A DNA stretch of 26,186 bases, taken from JBHGBM01 sp041946965. Its GTDB lineage: Bacteria > Acidobacteriota > Terriglobia > Bryobacterales > Bryobacteraceae. Shown here piece after piece: positions 7,106-14,570 of this stretch. Each line of letters opens with the position of its first letter. The stretch's first letter is position 1. The DNA is taken from positions 1 through 26,186 of the forward strand of contig JBHGBM010000079.1 of assembly GCA_041946965.1 (NCBI GenBank). The letters are read 5' to 3'. The translations under genes and the position numbers were made by a program. The notes under the pieces were generated by a model that was not told where the DNA came from, searched no databases, and worked only from the letters and a program-made list of their open reading frames with translations.

Positions 7106-8716
7106 ATGCGAATCTTTACGTTCGACACAACGCTGCGGGACGGCACGCAAGGCGAGTCCGTCTCTTTCTCGGTGGAAGACAAGCTCATGATTGCCCAGAA
7201 GCTGGACGATCTGGGCATCGACTACATCGAGGGCGGCTGGCCCGGCTCCAACCCCAAGGACAAGGAGTTCTTTGCGCGGGCGCGGGAGCTGCAACTGAAG
7301 CACGCGCGGCTCACCGCGTTCGGCTCCACGCGCTTCGCCCGCAACCCGGTGCACCAGGACCGCAATGTGCAGGCGCTGGTGGAAGCGGGCACGCCGGTGG
7401 TGTCGATTTTCGGCAAGAGCTGGGAACTGCACACCAAGCGCGCGCTCAACGTGACCGAAGAGGAAAACCTGAAGCTCATCGGCGAGACGGTGGCGTACCT
7501 GAAGGAGCACGGCAAGGAAGTGGTCTATGACGCCGAGCATTTCTTCGACGGCTACATGAGCAATCCCGCCTTCGCGCTGCGGACTCTGGAAGCCGCGCAG
7601 AAGGCCGGCGCCGACGTGCTCTGCCTGTGCGACACCAACGGCGGCGCCATCACGGGAAAGCTGATCGAAATCGTCTCGGAGGTGCGGCGGCGCTTCGACG
7701 GCGTGCTGGGCATTCACGCGCACAACGACGGCGACGTGGCGGTGGCGAACACGCTGGCCGCGGTCGAGTGCGGCGCCACGCACGTGCAGGGCTGCATCAA
7801 CGGCTACGGCGAGCGGTGCGGAAACGCGAATCTCGCCTCCGTGATCGCCAACCTGGAGCTCAAGCTCGGCCATACCACGGTCGGCGAGGAGAAACTGGCG
7901 ACGCTCGCGAGCGTCGCCCGCTACATCGCCGAGCTGGCGAACCTTCCGCTGCGCAACGACCAGCCCTTCGTGGGCCGCAGCGCCTTCGCGCACAAGGGCG
8001 GCGTGCACGTCAGCGCGGTGCTGAAGGACACCCGCACCTATGAGCACGTCCAGCCGGAAGCCGTGGGCAACCGCCAGCGCGTGCTGGTGAGCGATCTCTC
8101 CGGGCGCGGCAACATCCTCTACAAGCTGAAGCAACACGGGCTGGCCGACCGCCTGACCGAAGACGCGCGCCGCGAGCTGCTCGAGCGCATCAAGCAGATG
8201 GAGTACGAGGGCTACGAGCTGGAAGCCGCCGAAGGCACCTTCGAGCTGCTGGTGCGCGAAGCGCTGCACCCCGGGCTGCACTTTTTCGATATCGAGAGTT
8301 ACGAGGTGAGCACGCGCTCGGCGGGCGTCACCGGCACGCGCTCCACGGGGCACGTCACCGTCAAGACCACCGGCGGCATCCACTCGGCGCGAGCCGACGG
8401 CCACGGCCCCTTCAACGCGCTGCACCTGGCGCTGCGCAAGTGCCTCTCATCCGTGTATCCGCAGATCACCAGCGTGAAGCTGACGGATTACAAGGTGCGG
8501 GTGCTCGATTCCCGCAAAGGCACCGCCGCGCGCGTCCGGGTGCTTATCGAGTGGTCCGACCATCGCAAGACCTGGAGCACGGTGGGGGTGTCGGACAACG
8601 TGGTGGAAGCAAGCTGGCGTGCACTGGTGGATGCCATCCGGCTGGAGCTGATGCGCCTCTCGGAACACGACGATTCGATTGACCGTGCGGTGGAAGATTA
8701 CTGCTGGGGCGTGTAA
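7106..8716 (+). CDS. cimA: (R)-citramalate synthase
   Basis: 536 residues, homologous to 2-isopropylmalate synthase but of the citramalate type: 'DTTLRDGTQGESVSFSVEDKL' with 'YIEGGWPGSNPKD' is the characteristic opening of the CimA family. The enzyme condenses pyruvate with acetyl-CoA to citramalate, giving 2-oxobutyrate for isoleucine without threonine. R11-D12 are the catalytic start of the TIM barrel, H204 and H206 (IHAHND) bind the metal, and 'GCINGYGERCGNANL' is conserved. Residues from about 390 onward form the regulatory (LeuA dimer) domain, where isoleucine feedback would act. AAGGAG (7094-7099) lies 6 bases before ATG 7106. As the fourth gene of the ilv operon it fits a leader peptide with six Ile codons. 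Confidence 0.93.
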   Translation: MRIFTFDTTLRDGTQGESVSFSVEDKLMIAQKLDDLGIDYIEGGWPGSNPKDKEFFARARELQLKHARLTAFGSTRFARNPVHQDRNVQALVEAGTPVVSIFGKSWELHTKRALNVTEEENLKLIGETVAYLKEHGKEVVYDAEHFFDGYMSNPAFALRTLEAAQKAGADVLCLCDTNGGAITGKLIEIVSEVRRRFDGVLGIHAHNDGDVAVANTLAAVECGATHVQGCINGYGERCGNANLASVIANLELKLGHTTVGEEKLATLASVARYIAELANLPLRNDQPFVGRSAFAHKGGVHVSAVLKDTRTYEHVQPEAVGNRQRVLVSDLSGRGNILYKLKQHGLADRLTEDARRELLERIKQMEYEGYELEAAEGTFELLVREALHPGLHFFDIESYEVSTRSAGVTGTRSTGHVTVKTTGGIHSARADGHGPFNALHLALRKCLSSVYPQITSVKLTDYKVRVLDSRKGTAARVRVLIEWSDHRKTWSTVGVSDNVVEASWRALVDAIRLELMRLSEHDDSIDRAVEDYCWGV

Positions 8717-8777
8717 TTCGAAGCCGCCGCTCCGTTGGAGACGCGCGCGCGCCGTCCCTGTGCCCGTACCATCGCTT

Positions 8778-8794
8778 CGGAGGAACATCCTCCG
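8778..8794. terminator. Short hairpin between convergent genes
   Basis: CGGAGGA (8778-8784) and TCCTCCG (8788-8794) form a perfect 7-bp stem with a three-base loop in the 78-bp gap between cimA and the convergent enolase-type gene. No T-run follows on either strand, so it is only a weak candidate for a bidirectional terminator. Confidence 0.35.
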
Positions 8795-10807
8795 CTACTG
8801 AGCCGGTGTTGCGGGCGGCATTTGCTTTGGAGAAGCCCAGACCTCCACGCGGTACTTCATCGCCACCGGTTGTCCGGGCTGGAACGCCACCGGGTCGAGC
8901 CCGGGGTAGTTCACTCCCAGAAAACCGTAGTGGCGCAAGCACCAGCCATCCGGGTAGCCGGGATGGCTCGGGTCGATGGTGACGCGCGCACCCGCTTTCC
9001 GGCCCGCGAAGATGCCGGAAAGTTCCGCCCAGGCGTGCGGGACCATGTCGGTGTCCTTGGCTTCTTTGCCCTCGCCGGTGAGGATCACCGTGCCCGTGCG
9101 CGGCGCGAAGCGGAAGGAGAGCCCGCCGTAACCCTTGCGGTTCTCCGGCGCGCCCGCGACCTCGACACGGCTGCCGAGCGCTTCGAAGGTGACGGAAAGG
9201 TCGAAGACGCGGCGGTCCGCGGCGGCGGGGCGTACGACGATGTCAACCGTCTCCCGCATGACCTGCCGCTTTTCGATGAACCAGCCGTTTTCAACCGCCA
9301 GGCGCGCGCGGTCTGCTCCGGCCTCGCGCGCGATCCAGCGCACGAAGCGCGCGTAGATGCCCTTGCAGGCCCACAGGTCGTACTCACGGCCTTCCACGAG
9401 CACCCTGGGCCACATCCAGGAGATGCCGCGGTGGTGCCAGTGGTCCTTGGGGAAATCGTCCGTGACCACCGTGCCGTCCGGGGCGTACACGGGGTGCAGG
9501 TAGCAGGCGCGCGCGAGGTGCTCAGGCGCTCCGGGCTTGAGCTGCGCGCCGAAGTTGTAGGCGAAAACGGGCAGGCCGTTCTCGGTCAGCTCGAGCGCGG
9601 TGGAGGTCGCTGCGCGCCAGGCGAACCCGGCGGGCATGAGGATGTGGGTGCGGGCCCCGTGCCGCACGCGCTCTTCGTCCACCTCCACGCCGAGCCCCGG
9701 TCCCGCAGGCGTGGCGATGGCGCCGCCGGTCACCGCGAACGGCGTCTTAAGGAAGCTTCCGTCCAGGAACTGCGGCCCGTTGAGCGCCGCCGGGTATTTC
9801 AGGCCGTAGGCGGCATAGAGTTGCAGCGCGGCGGCGAGCGCCACGTCCGGGTCGGTGAGGCCGCTGCCCAGGAACATCAGCTTGTGATGCGCCAGCAGTT
9901 CCACCTGGCGGCGCGCGTCCCAAAGGCCGCCGGTCCGCGCGGGCTTCATGGCGACGCCGTCCAGCAGGCCGAGCTTGATATATTCTTCCAGCTCCACCGA
10001 AGACACGACGCCCTCATCCAGCAGGATGGGCAGCGCGCGCAGGTTGCGGATTTCGCGGAAAGCCGTGAGGCGGTTGGCTGCCACGGGCTGCTCGAGAACG
10101 TTCACGCCCGCCTTCGCCAGCCTGGGCGTGACCGCGAGGGCGTTTTTCAGATCGTAGCCGCCGTTGGCATCGGCCCAGAGGAAGGCTTCGGGCGCGAGTT
10201 TGCGCACCCGCCGGCACATCTCGACGTCGAAAGCCGGGTCCGGCGCGACCTTCGTGTTGAAGTTGCGGTAACCGCGCGCGCGGCCCTGTTCCACCAGCTT
10301 TTCGACCTCGTCGAGCGAGGTGGGGTTGATGGTCCAGCTCAGCGTGATCGCCGCGAGCGGCGTGCGGCCCCACAGCGCGGCCACGCTCTTGTCGGCGCGC
10401 CGGCCCGCGAGGTCGTGGAGCGCCAGGTCGATACCCGCCTTGGCGATGGGCATGCCTGTGGAGAAGGACGGCGAGATGGCCTTGTTCATGGCGGCGTGCG
10501 CGCCGGCGATGTCGGCGGAGTCGCGGCCAATAAGCGCGGGGGCGATGTAGCGCTCGAGCGTGGCCACCACGGATTCGGTGGTCTCGTAACTCCATGTCGG
10601 GATGGGGACGCTCTGCCCCCAGCCATAGGCGCCGTCCTCGCAGGTGATCTTCACGAAGACCGCGGGACGCTCGGGCCTGGTGAGAAATTTGAAGTGCGCG
10701 GCGACGGGGTAGGAGACCGGAAACACTTCGATGCGCCGGATAGCCGGGCCGGCGGCAGGAGCCAGCCGAACGAATGCGGCGGCTTCGAACAATTCTCTGC
10801 GGGTCAT
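8795..10807 (-). CDS. Exported enolase-superfamily enzyme fused to a DUF6807/PmoA-like domain
   Basis: 670 residues with two unrelated halves. Residues 24-370 are a muconate-lactonising/mandelate-racemase-type enolase superfamily barrel: K186 in FNTK, metal ligands D213 (WADANGGY), E239 (VLEQP) and D264 (LLDEG), and K288 (AMKPARTGG); the D-E-D-K spacing (26, 25, 24) matches muconate lactonising enzyme, although the first Lys of the usual K-x-K is Asn184. Residues 404-657 resemble the DUF6807 family often labelled 'methane oxygenase PmoA', with 'HWHHRGISWMW' and 'HPGYPDGWCLRHYGFLGVNYPG'. The N-terminus MTRRELFEAAAFVRLAPAAG looks like a short Tat-type signal. Start ATG 10807 overlaps the stop of the ABM gene (ATGA). 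The substrate is unknown; sugar-acid or other acid catabolism is only a guess. Confidence 0.85.
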   Translation of the reverse strand: MTRRELFEAAAFVRLAPAAGPAIRRIEVFPVSYPVAAHFKFLTRPERPAVFVKITCEDGAYGWGQSVPIPTWSYETTESVVATLERYIAPALIGRDSADIAGAHAAMNKAISPSFSTGMPIAKAGIDLALHDLAGRRADKSVAALWGRTPLAAITLSWTINPTSLDEVEKLVEQGRARGYRNFNTKVAPDPAFDVEMCRRVRKLAPEAFLWADANGGYDLKNALAVTPRLAKAGVNVLEQPVAANRLTAFREIRNLRALPILLDEGVVSSVELEEYIKLGLLDGVAMKPARTGGLWDARRQVELLAHHKLMFLGSGLTDPDVALAAALQLYAAYGLKYPAALNGPQFLDGSFLKTPFAVTGGAIATPAGPGLGVEVDEERVRHGARTHILMPAGFAWRAATSTALELTENGLPVFAYNFGAQLKPGAPEHLARACYLHPVYAPDGTVVTDDFPKDHWHHRGISWMWPRVLVEGREYDLWACKGIYARFVRWIAREAGADRARLAVENGWFIEKRQVMRETVDIVVRPAAADRRVFDLSVTFEALGSRVEVAGAPENRKGYGGLSFRFAPRTGTVILTGEGKEAKDTDMVPHAWAELSGIFAGRKAGARVTIDPSHPGYPDGWCLRHYGFLGVNYPGLDPVAFQPGQPVAMKYRVEVWASPKQMPPATPAQ

Positions 10808-11091
10808 GCGATGCGGTTGTAGGTGGCGATGCGCGGGGGTTCAACGAGCAGCCCCCCGGCCACGGCCAGGAACGCCCTCAAGTGCGGGGAGGCGAGGTGC
10901 CTGTCGAGCAGTTCCCGCGATGTCCAGTTTTCGTAAAAAACGAATTGGCCGGCCGAGTCCGTGCCAACGTGCAGATCGTACTGCACGCACCCTTCTTCCT
11001 TCCGGGTGGGCTCGATGAGCGCCAGCAGTTGCTGTTTCAGCGCCTCTTCCTTGCCCGGTTTGGCTTGCATTTCGGCGACGACGGTGAGCAT
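10804..11091 (-). CDS. Antibiotic biosynthesis monooxygenase (ABM) domain protein, YgiN-like
   Basis: A 95-residue single ferredoxin-like domain: 'MLTVVAEMQAKPGKEEALKQQ', 'GCVQYDLHVG', 'FVFYENWTSRELLDRHLASPHLRAF' are the standard strands and helix of the dimeric ABM/quinol monooxygenase family. Members act on quinols or aromatic substrates without a cofactor, or are simply dimeric binding proteins; the substrate here is unknown. A purine-rich AAGGGG just before the ATG is the probable ribosome site. The stop overlaps the start of the enolase/DUF6807 gene by four bases, so the two are translated together, suggesting they act in one pathway although one is probably cytoplasmic and the other exported. 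Confidence 0.88.
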   Translation of the reverse strand: MLTVVAEMQAKPGKEEALKQQLLALIEPTRKEEGCVQYDLHVGTDSAGQFVFYENWTSRELLDRHLASPHLRAFLAVAGGLLVEPPRIATYNRIA

Positions 11092-11143
11092 GACCCCTTC
11101 ACCATATCAGACGATTTCGGGTTGTGCGGGCATGGTACTCGCT

Positions 11144-11172
11144 TTGCGGGTCCGAATGCCGGGTGCTACCAT
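11144..11172 (+). promoter_or_regulatory. Candidate promoter for the riboswitch-controlled exchanger gene
   Basis: TTGCGG (11144-11149) and TACCAT (11167-11172) are 17 bp apart. Transcription would begin near 11179, right at the first base of the predicted riboswitch, which is a good independent fit. Confidence 0.55.
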
Positions 11173-11180
11173 CGGGTTTC

Positions 11181-11273
11181 GCCAAGGGGGAGTAGCAGAG
11201 CAGGCAGGTCAACAATCCCGAGGGTTCGCCCTCTGGCCTCCTGACCGGCATCGCCGGGCGCCAGACCTTTGGC
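11181..11273 (+). promoter_or_regulatory. yybP-ykoY-type (manganese) riboswitch candidate
   Basis: The leader holds the two conserved patches of the yybP-ykoY family in the right order: GGGGGAGTAGC near the start (11186-11196) and CCAGACCTTTGG near the end (11261-11272). The closing stem P1 is GCCAA (11181-11185) with TTGGC (11269-11273). Inside are GGTCA (11207-11211) with TGACC (11242-11246), a hairpin GAGGG-TTCG-CCCTC (11220-11233) and CCGGC-ATC-GCCGG (11245-11257). The family senses Mn2+ and often precedes cation exporters, and the next gene is a cation exchanger. Identification is from memory of the consensus; no covariance-model search was done. Confidence 0.8.
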
Positions 11274-11287
11274 TGCGCCCGCGAACG

Positions 11288-12595
11288 ATGCGCAAGACAC
11301 ACCTTTTCGCCTTTGCGCTGGCCGCGGCCATCACGCTACCCGGCGTGTGGCTGCGCCTGGCGGCCGTGCCCGCGGCGGCGCCCGTTACGGCGCTGGCCTC
11401 GGGAGCCGCCATCCTGGGAGCGTCCTTCCTTTTACTGTGGGCCTGCGACGCGGCGCAGGCGGATATCTCACAAGCCCTGGCGCTCGCGGTGGTGGCGCTC
11501 ATCGCGGTCCTGCCCGAATACTCCGTGGACATGTACTTCACCTGGCAGGCGGGCAGGAACGCGGCCGGCGACTACGCGCACTACGCCATCGCCAATATGA
11601 CCGGGGCCAACCGCCTGTTGATCGGCGTGGCGTGGGCGGCCATTGCGGGCATCTGCTGGCTGCGCTTTCGCAAGCCCGTGGTGCTGGAAAGCGAACGGCG
11701 CACGGAGATCGCCTTTCTTGGAGCCGCCACGCTGTACGGGTTCCTGATCCCGGTGAAGGGCACACTGGCGTGGTATGACGGCGCGGTGCTGCTGGGACTC
11801 TATGGGTGGTATCTGGCGGCGGCGGCGCGCCGCTGCTGCGCGGAAACCGAGGCGGAGGGCCCCGCCGAGTTGATCGCGCGGCTGCCCGGGGCGCGGCGCC
11901 GCCTCGCCACCACGGCGCTGTTTCTCTTGGCCGGCTTCGTCATCCTGTACAACGCCGAGCCGTTCTGCGAAGGACTGGTTGCCACCGGACGCCTGTTCCG
12001 CATCAACGAATTCCTGCTCGTGCAGTGGCTGGCGCCCATCGCCTCGGAGGCGCCCGAGTTCACCGTTGCGCTGGTGTTCGCCTGGCGCGGGCAGGCCGGT
12101 CTCGCACTGGGCAGCCTGCTTTCGGCGAAGCTGAACCAGTGGACCCTGCTGGTGGGCATGATCCCCGGCGTGTTTGCGGTATCGCACGGCACGCTGGAAC
12201 ACCCCATTCCGATGGGTGGCTTTCAGATGGCGGAAATCCTGCTGACCGCCGCGCAATCGCTGCTGGCGGTGGCGCTGCTGGCGGGCTTGCGGCTGACCGG
12301 CGGCGGCGCGCTGCTGCTGTTCGGGCTCTTCGCCGGGCAGCTTGTTTTGCCGGCCGCGGTGGGCGGTCATCCGTTGTTCGGCCTCACGCCGGACCAGATC
12401 CATCCGGTTTTCTCGTTTCTCTATGTGGTTGCCGCCGCCGCGCTGTTCGCCCAAAACCCGAGGGAGATCACCAGCCTCTTCCGGCGCCGCGAAGACGAGG
12501 ATGCCCCGCGCACGCCGCACTGTCTCACTTGCAAGTGGAGACGCGCGGGGCGGCAGGCACCCGTGCGCAGCCGGGCAGAGGCGGCGGGACGTTAG
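11288..12595 (+). CDS. Cation/calcium exchanger (CaCA) family membrane protein, probable Mn2+/Ca2+ exporter
   Basis: 435 residues, very hydrophobic, with about ten membrane segments. The two inverted alpha-repeats of sodium/calcium exchangers can be seen: 'LIAVLPEYSVDMYFTW' (71-86, P76-E77) with 'ANMTGANRLLIG' (102-113), and 'IASEAPEFTVALVFAW' (251-266, P256-E257) with 'SLLSAKLNQWTLLVG' (276-290). These acidic residues line the ion path. Start ATG 11288 is chosen because the first membrane segment begins at once (MRKTHLFAFALAAA); there is no obvious ribosome site, so the preceding riboswitch fold may control access. Together with the leader this argues for manganese export. The tail (404-435) is basic and contains CLTC, unusual for the family. 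Confidence 0.85.
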   Translation: MRKTHLFAFALAAAITLPGVWLRLAAVPAAAPVTALASGAAILGASFLLLWACDAAQADISQALALAVVALIAVLPEYSVDMYFTWQAGRNAAGDYAHYAIANMTGANRLLIGVAWAAIAGICWLRFRKPVVLESERRTEIAFLGAATLYGFLIPVKGTLAWYDGAVLLGLYGWYLAAAARRCCAETEAEGPAELIARLPGARRRLATTALFLLAGFVILYNAEPFCEGLVATGRLFRINEFLLVQWLAPIASEAPEFTVALVFAWRGQAGLALGSLLSAKLNQWTLLVGMIPGVFAVSHGTLEHPIPMGGFQMAEILLTAAQSLLAVALLAGLRLTGGGALLLFGLFAGQLVLPAAVGGHPLFGLTPDQIHPVFSFLYVVAAAALFAQNPREITSLFRRREDEDAPRTPHCLTCKWRRAGRQAPVRSRAEAAGR

Positions 12596-12617
12596 AGCTG
12601 AGCCGCCGGGGCAGCGG

Positions 12618-12647
12618 TTGGGTTATTGTGAATTAGCTGTGGATAAT
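12618..12647 (+). promoter_or_regulatory. Candidate dnaB promoter overlapped by a perfect DnaA box
   Basis: TTGGGT (12618-12623) and GATAAT (12642-12647), 18 bp apart, make a possible promoter about 175 bases ahead of dnaB. TGTGGATAA (12638-12646) is the exact complement of the DnaA box TTATCCACA and covers the -10 element. A weaker box, TGTGGAAAC (12714-12722), lies downstream. The rest of the 226-bp gap shows nothing else I can support. Confidence 0.5.
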
Positions 12648-12821
12648 TTCGGAAAACGGCCTGATCGCCCTTCTGTGCGCCTGCTGGGGAAGGAGTTGAC
12701 CGGCGCGCGCGGCTGTGGAAACGATGCGCCGGTTTTGCAGAGCCTAAGCGCATCAAAACAGGGGCGCGAAACAGCCGGCCAACGCGGCCCTGAAAGTGGC
12801 ATAAGCTAGGACGTTCAGCCC

Positions 12822-14186
12822 ATGTCATCTTCCAGTCCGGCGCTCGAACAAAAGGGCCTGCCGGCCAACATCGATGCCGAGCGGTACGTGCTCGGCTCCA
12901 TCATGCTCGACGGCAGCATGTATATTCAGGCCGCCGGCACGCTCGAGCCGGACGATTTCAGCCTCGAAAAGCATCGCCGTATTTTCAAGCGCATGGGCGA
13001 GATCCACGAGCGCGGCGATTCCATCGACCGCGTCACTGTCGCCAACGAGCTGATCCGTTACAACGAGCTCGAGATGTGCGACGGCCTGGGCTACCTGGTT
13101 TCGCTCGACGACGGCCTGCCGCAGATCGTCAATCTCGAAAGCTACATCCGCATCGTCAAAGACAAGGCGATCCTCCGCCGCATCATCTTCGCTTCGCAGC
13201 ACCTGATGAACCGCGCGCTGGCGGACACCGAAGACCCCGACGAGATCCTGACGGGCGCCGAGGAGACGCTGCTCAAGCTGGGCGAAGCGCGCGGCAAGGC
13301 CGGCATGGTCACGCCACGCGACATCGTGCAGGGTTACGAAGGCGGCATCAATGCTTTCCTCGACCCCAGCAAGCGCATCAAGGGCGTCGGCACCGGCTTC
13401 TACAAGCTGGACGAGATGACCGGCGGACTGCACGGCGGCGAACTGTTCATTCTGGCCGCGCGTCCTTCCATGGGCAAGACTGCGCTGGCCCTGAACATCG
13501 CGCAGCACGTCGCCATGCGAGCGCAGCAGGCGGTGGCGGTCTTCTCGCTCGAAATGTCCAAGGAGTCGCTGCTTACCCGCTTGCTCTGCGCCACGGCGCG
13601 TGTGGACAGCCAACGGTTCCGCGCGGGCTACCTCAACTCCGAAGAGCGCCGGCGCCTGAGCGAGGCGCTCAACGACCTGGTCAAAGCCCCGCTGTACATC
13701 GACGATACCGCCGCAGTCCACATCATGGACATCCACGCCAAGCTGCGCCGCCTCCAGAGCGAGCGCAAGCTGGGTCTGGTGGTGATCGACTACCTGCAAC
13801 TGATGAGCGGGCGGGGGCGGTTCGAAAACCGCAACCAGGAGATCAGCGCCATCTCGCGCGGTCTGAAGCTGCTGGCCAAGGAACTGGACGTTCCCATGAT
13901 GGTGCTCTCGCAGTTGAGCCGGGCGCCGGAGACACGCCAGGGCGACCACCGGCCGCAGCTCAGCGACCTTCGCGAATCGGGGTCCATCGAGCAGGACGCC
14001 GACCTGGTGGCCTTCATTTTCCGCGAGGAGATCTATAAGCGCGACCGCGAGGATTTGCGCGGGCTGGCCGAACTGCTCCTGGCCAAGCAGCGCAACGGAC
14101 CAGTGGGCAAGATCGACCTCGTTTTCCTGCATTCCCTCACTAAGTTTGAAAACCGCGCCGAGGACATCGGCGAAGCGGCGGAGTGA
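12822..14186 (+). CDS. dnaB: Replicative DNA helicase
   Basis: 454 residues. The N-terminal primase-interaction domain starts 'GLPANIDAERYVLGSIMLDG'; the RecA-like motor has Walker A 'ARPSMGKTALALNIA' with K219, Walker B 'VVIDYLQLM' with D323, and the late motif 'LSDLRESGSIEQDADLVAFIFREE' typical of DnaB. The hexamer unwinds DNA at the replication fork. The length is normal and no intein interrupts the motor domain. Start ATG 12822 gives the usual short tail before the conserved domain; AGGACG 13 bases upstream is a weak site. The stop is followed after one base by the start of the lipoprotein gene. Confidence 0.97.
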   Translation: MSSSSPALEQKGLPANIDAERYVLGSIMLDGSMYIQAAGTLEPDDFSLEKHRRIFKRMGEIHERGDSIDRVTVANELIRYNELEMCDGLGYLVSLDDGLPQIVNLESYIRIVKDKAILRRIIFASQHLMNRALADTEDPDEILTGAEETLLKLGEARGKAGMVTPRDIVQGYEGGINAFLDPSKRIKGVGTGFYKLDEMTGGLHGGELFILAARPSMGKTALALNIAQHVAMRAQQAVAVFSLEMSKESLLTRLLCATARVDSQRFRAGYLNSEERRRLSEALNDLVKAPLYIDDTAAVHIMDIHAKLRRLQSERKLGLVVIDYLQLMSGRGRFENRNQEISAISRGLKLLAKELDVPMMVLSQLSRAPETRQGDHRPQLSDLRESGSIEQDADLVAFIFREEIYKRDREDLRGLAELLLAKQRNGPVGKIDLVFLHSLTKFENRAEDIGEAAE

Positions 14187-14187
14187 C

Positions 14188-14559
14188 ATGCGGCGAAGGT
14201 GGTTTCTAACGGTCCCTGCGCTGGCGGCATGCGGCGGGCGCGATCGCGCCGCACTGCCGGAGACGGTTGGCGGCTGGCGGCGCGTGGCCGGGGCGCAGCC
14301 CCAGGTTCCGGCCCTGTTGCAGCGCTCGCTGCGGCGCGCCTCCGCGGCGGAGTACCAGGGCGCTGGCACAGCCACCGTGTCCGTGTTCGAACTCGCCTCC
14401 TCCGCCGCGGCGCTCGACGCGGTACAGCGCTGGCGTCCGGAGCCTGACGCCGTCATTTTTCACCGGGACAACTACTTCGTCAGGGTGCGCTCAAGCGTCC
14501 CGGACCGCCGGGCGCTGGGCGCCTTCATGCGCGCCCTGGAGAAGCACTTCCAGCGTTAA
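14188..14559 (+). CDS. Small predicted lipoprotein, function unknown
   Basis: 123 residues starting MRRRWFLTVPALAACGGRDRAALPETVGGWRR. The N-terminus is a signal peptide with a lipobox (LAAC, Cys15), so the protein should be lipid-anchored. After it, 'LPETVGGWRRV' resembles the opening of acidobacterial DUF6599-type proteins, and the remainder forms a small alpha/beta domain ('ATVSVFELASSAAALDAVQRW', 'VIFHRDNYFVRVRSS'). I do not recognise a function. It begins one base after the dnaB stop and ends 11 bases before the phosphodiesterase gene, so it is probably cotranscribed with both. The same frame is open back to 14146, inside dnaB, without support. Confidence 0.7.
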   Translation: MRRRWFLTVPALAACGGRDRAALPETVGGWRRVAGAQPQVPALLQRSLRRASAAEYQGAGTATVSVFELASSAAALDAVQRWRPEPDAVIFHRDNYFVRVRSSVPDRRALGAFMRALEKHFQR

Positions 14560-14570
14560 AATCCTGAGTT

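Noticed and set aside
8735..10822. A 695-codon open frame on the plus strand opposite the enolase/DUF6807 gene
   Set aside because: It is the mirror of the minus-strand gene in GC-rich DNA. Its translation has no recognisable domain, whereas the minus strand encodes two clear domains.
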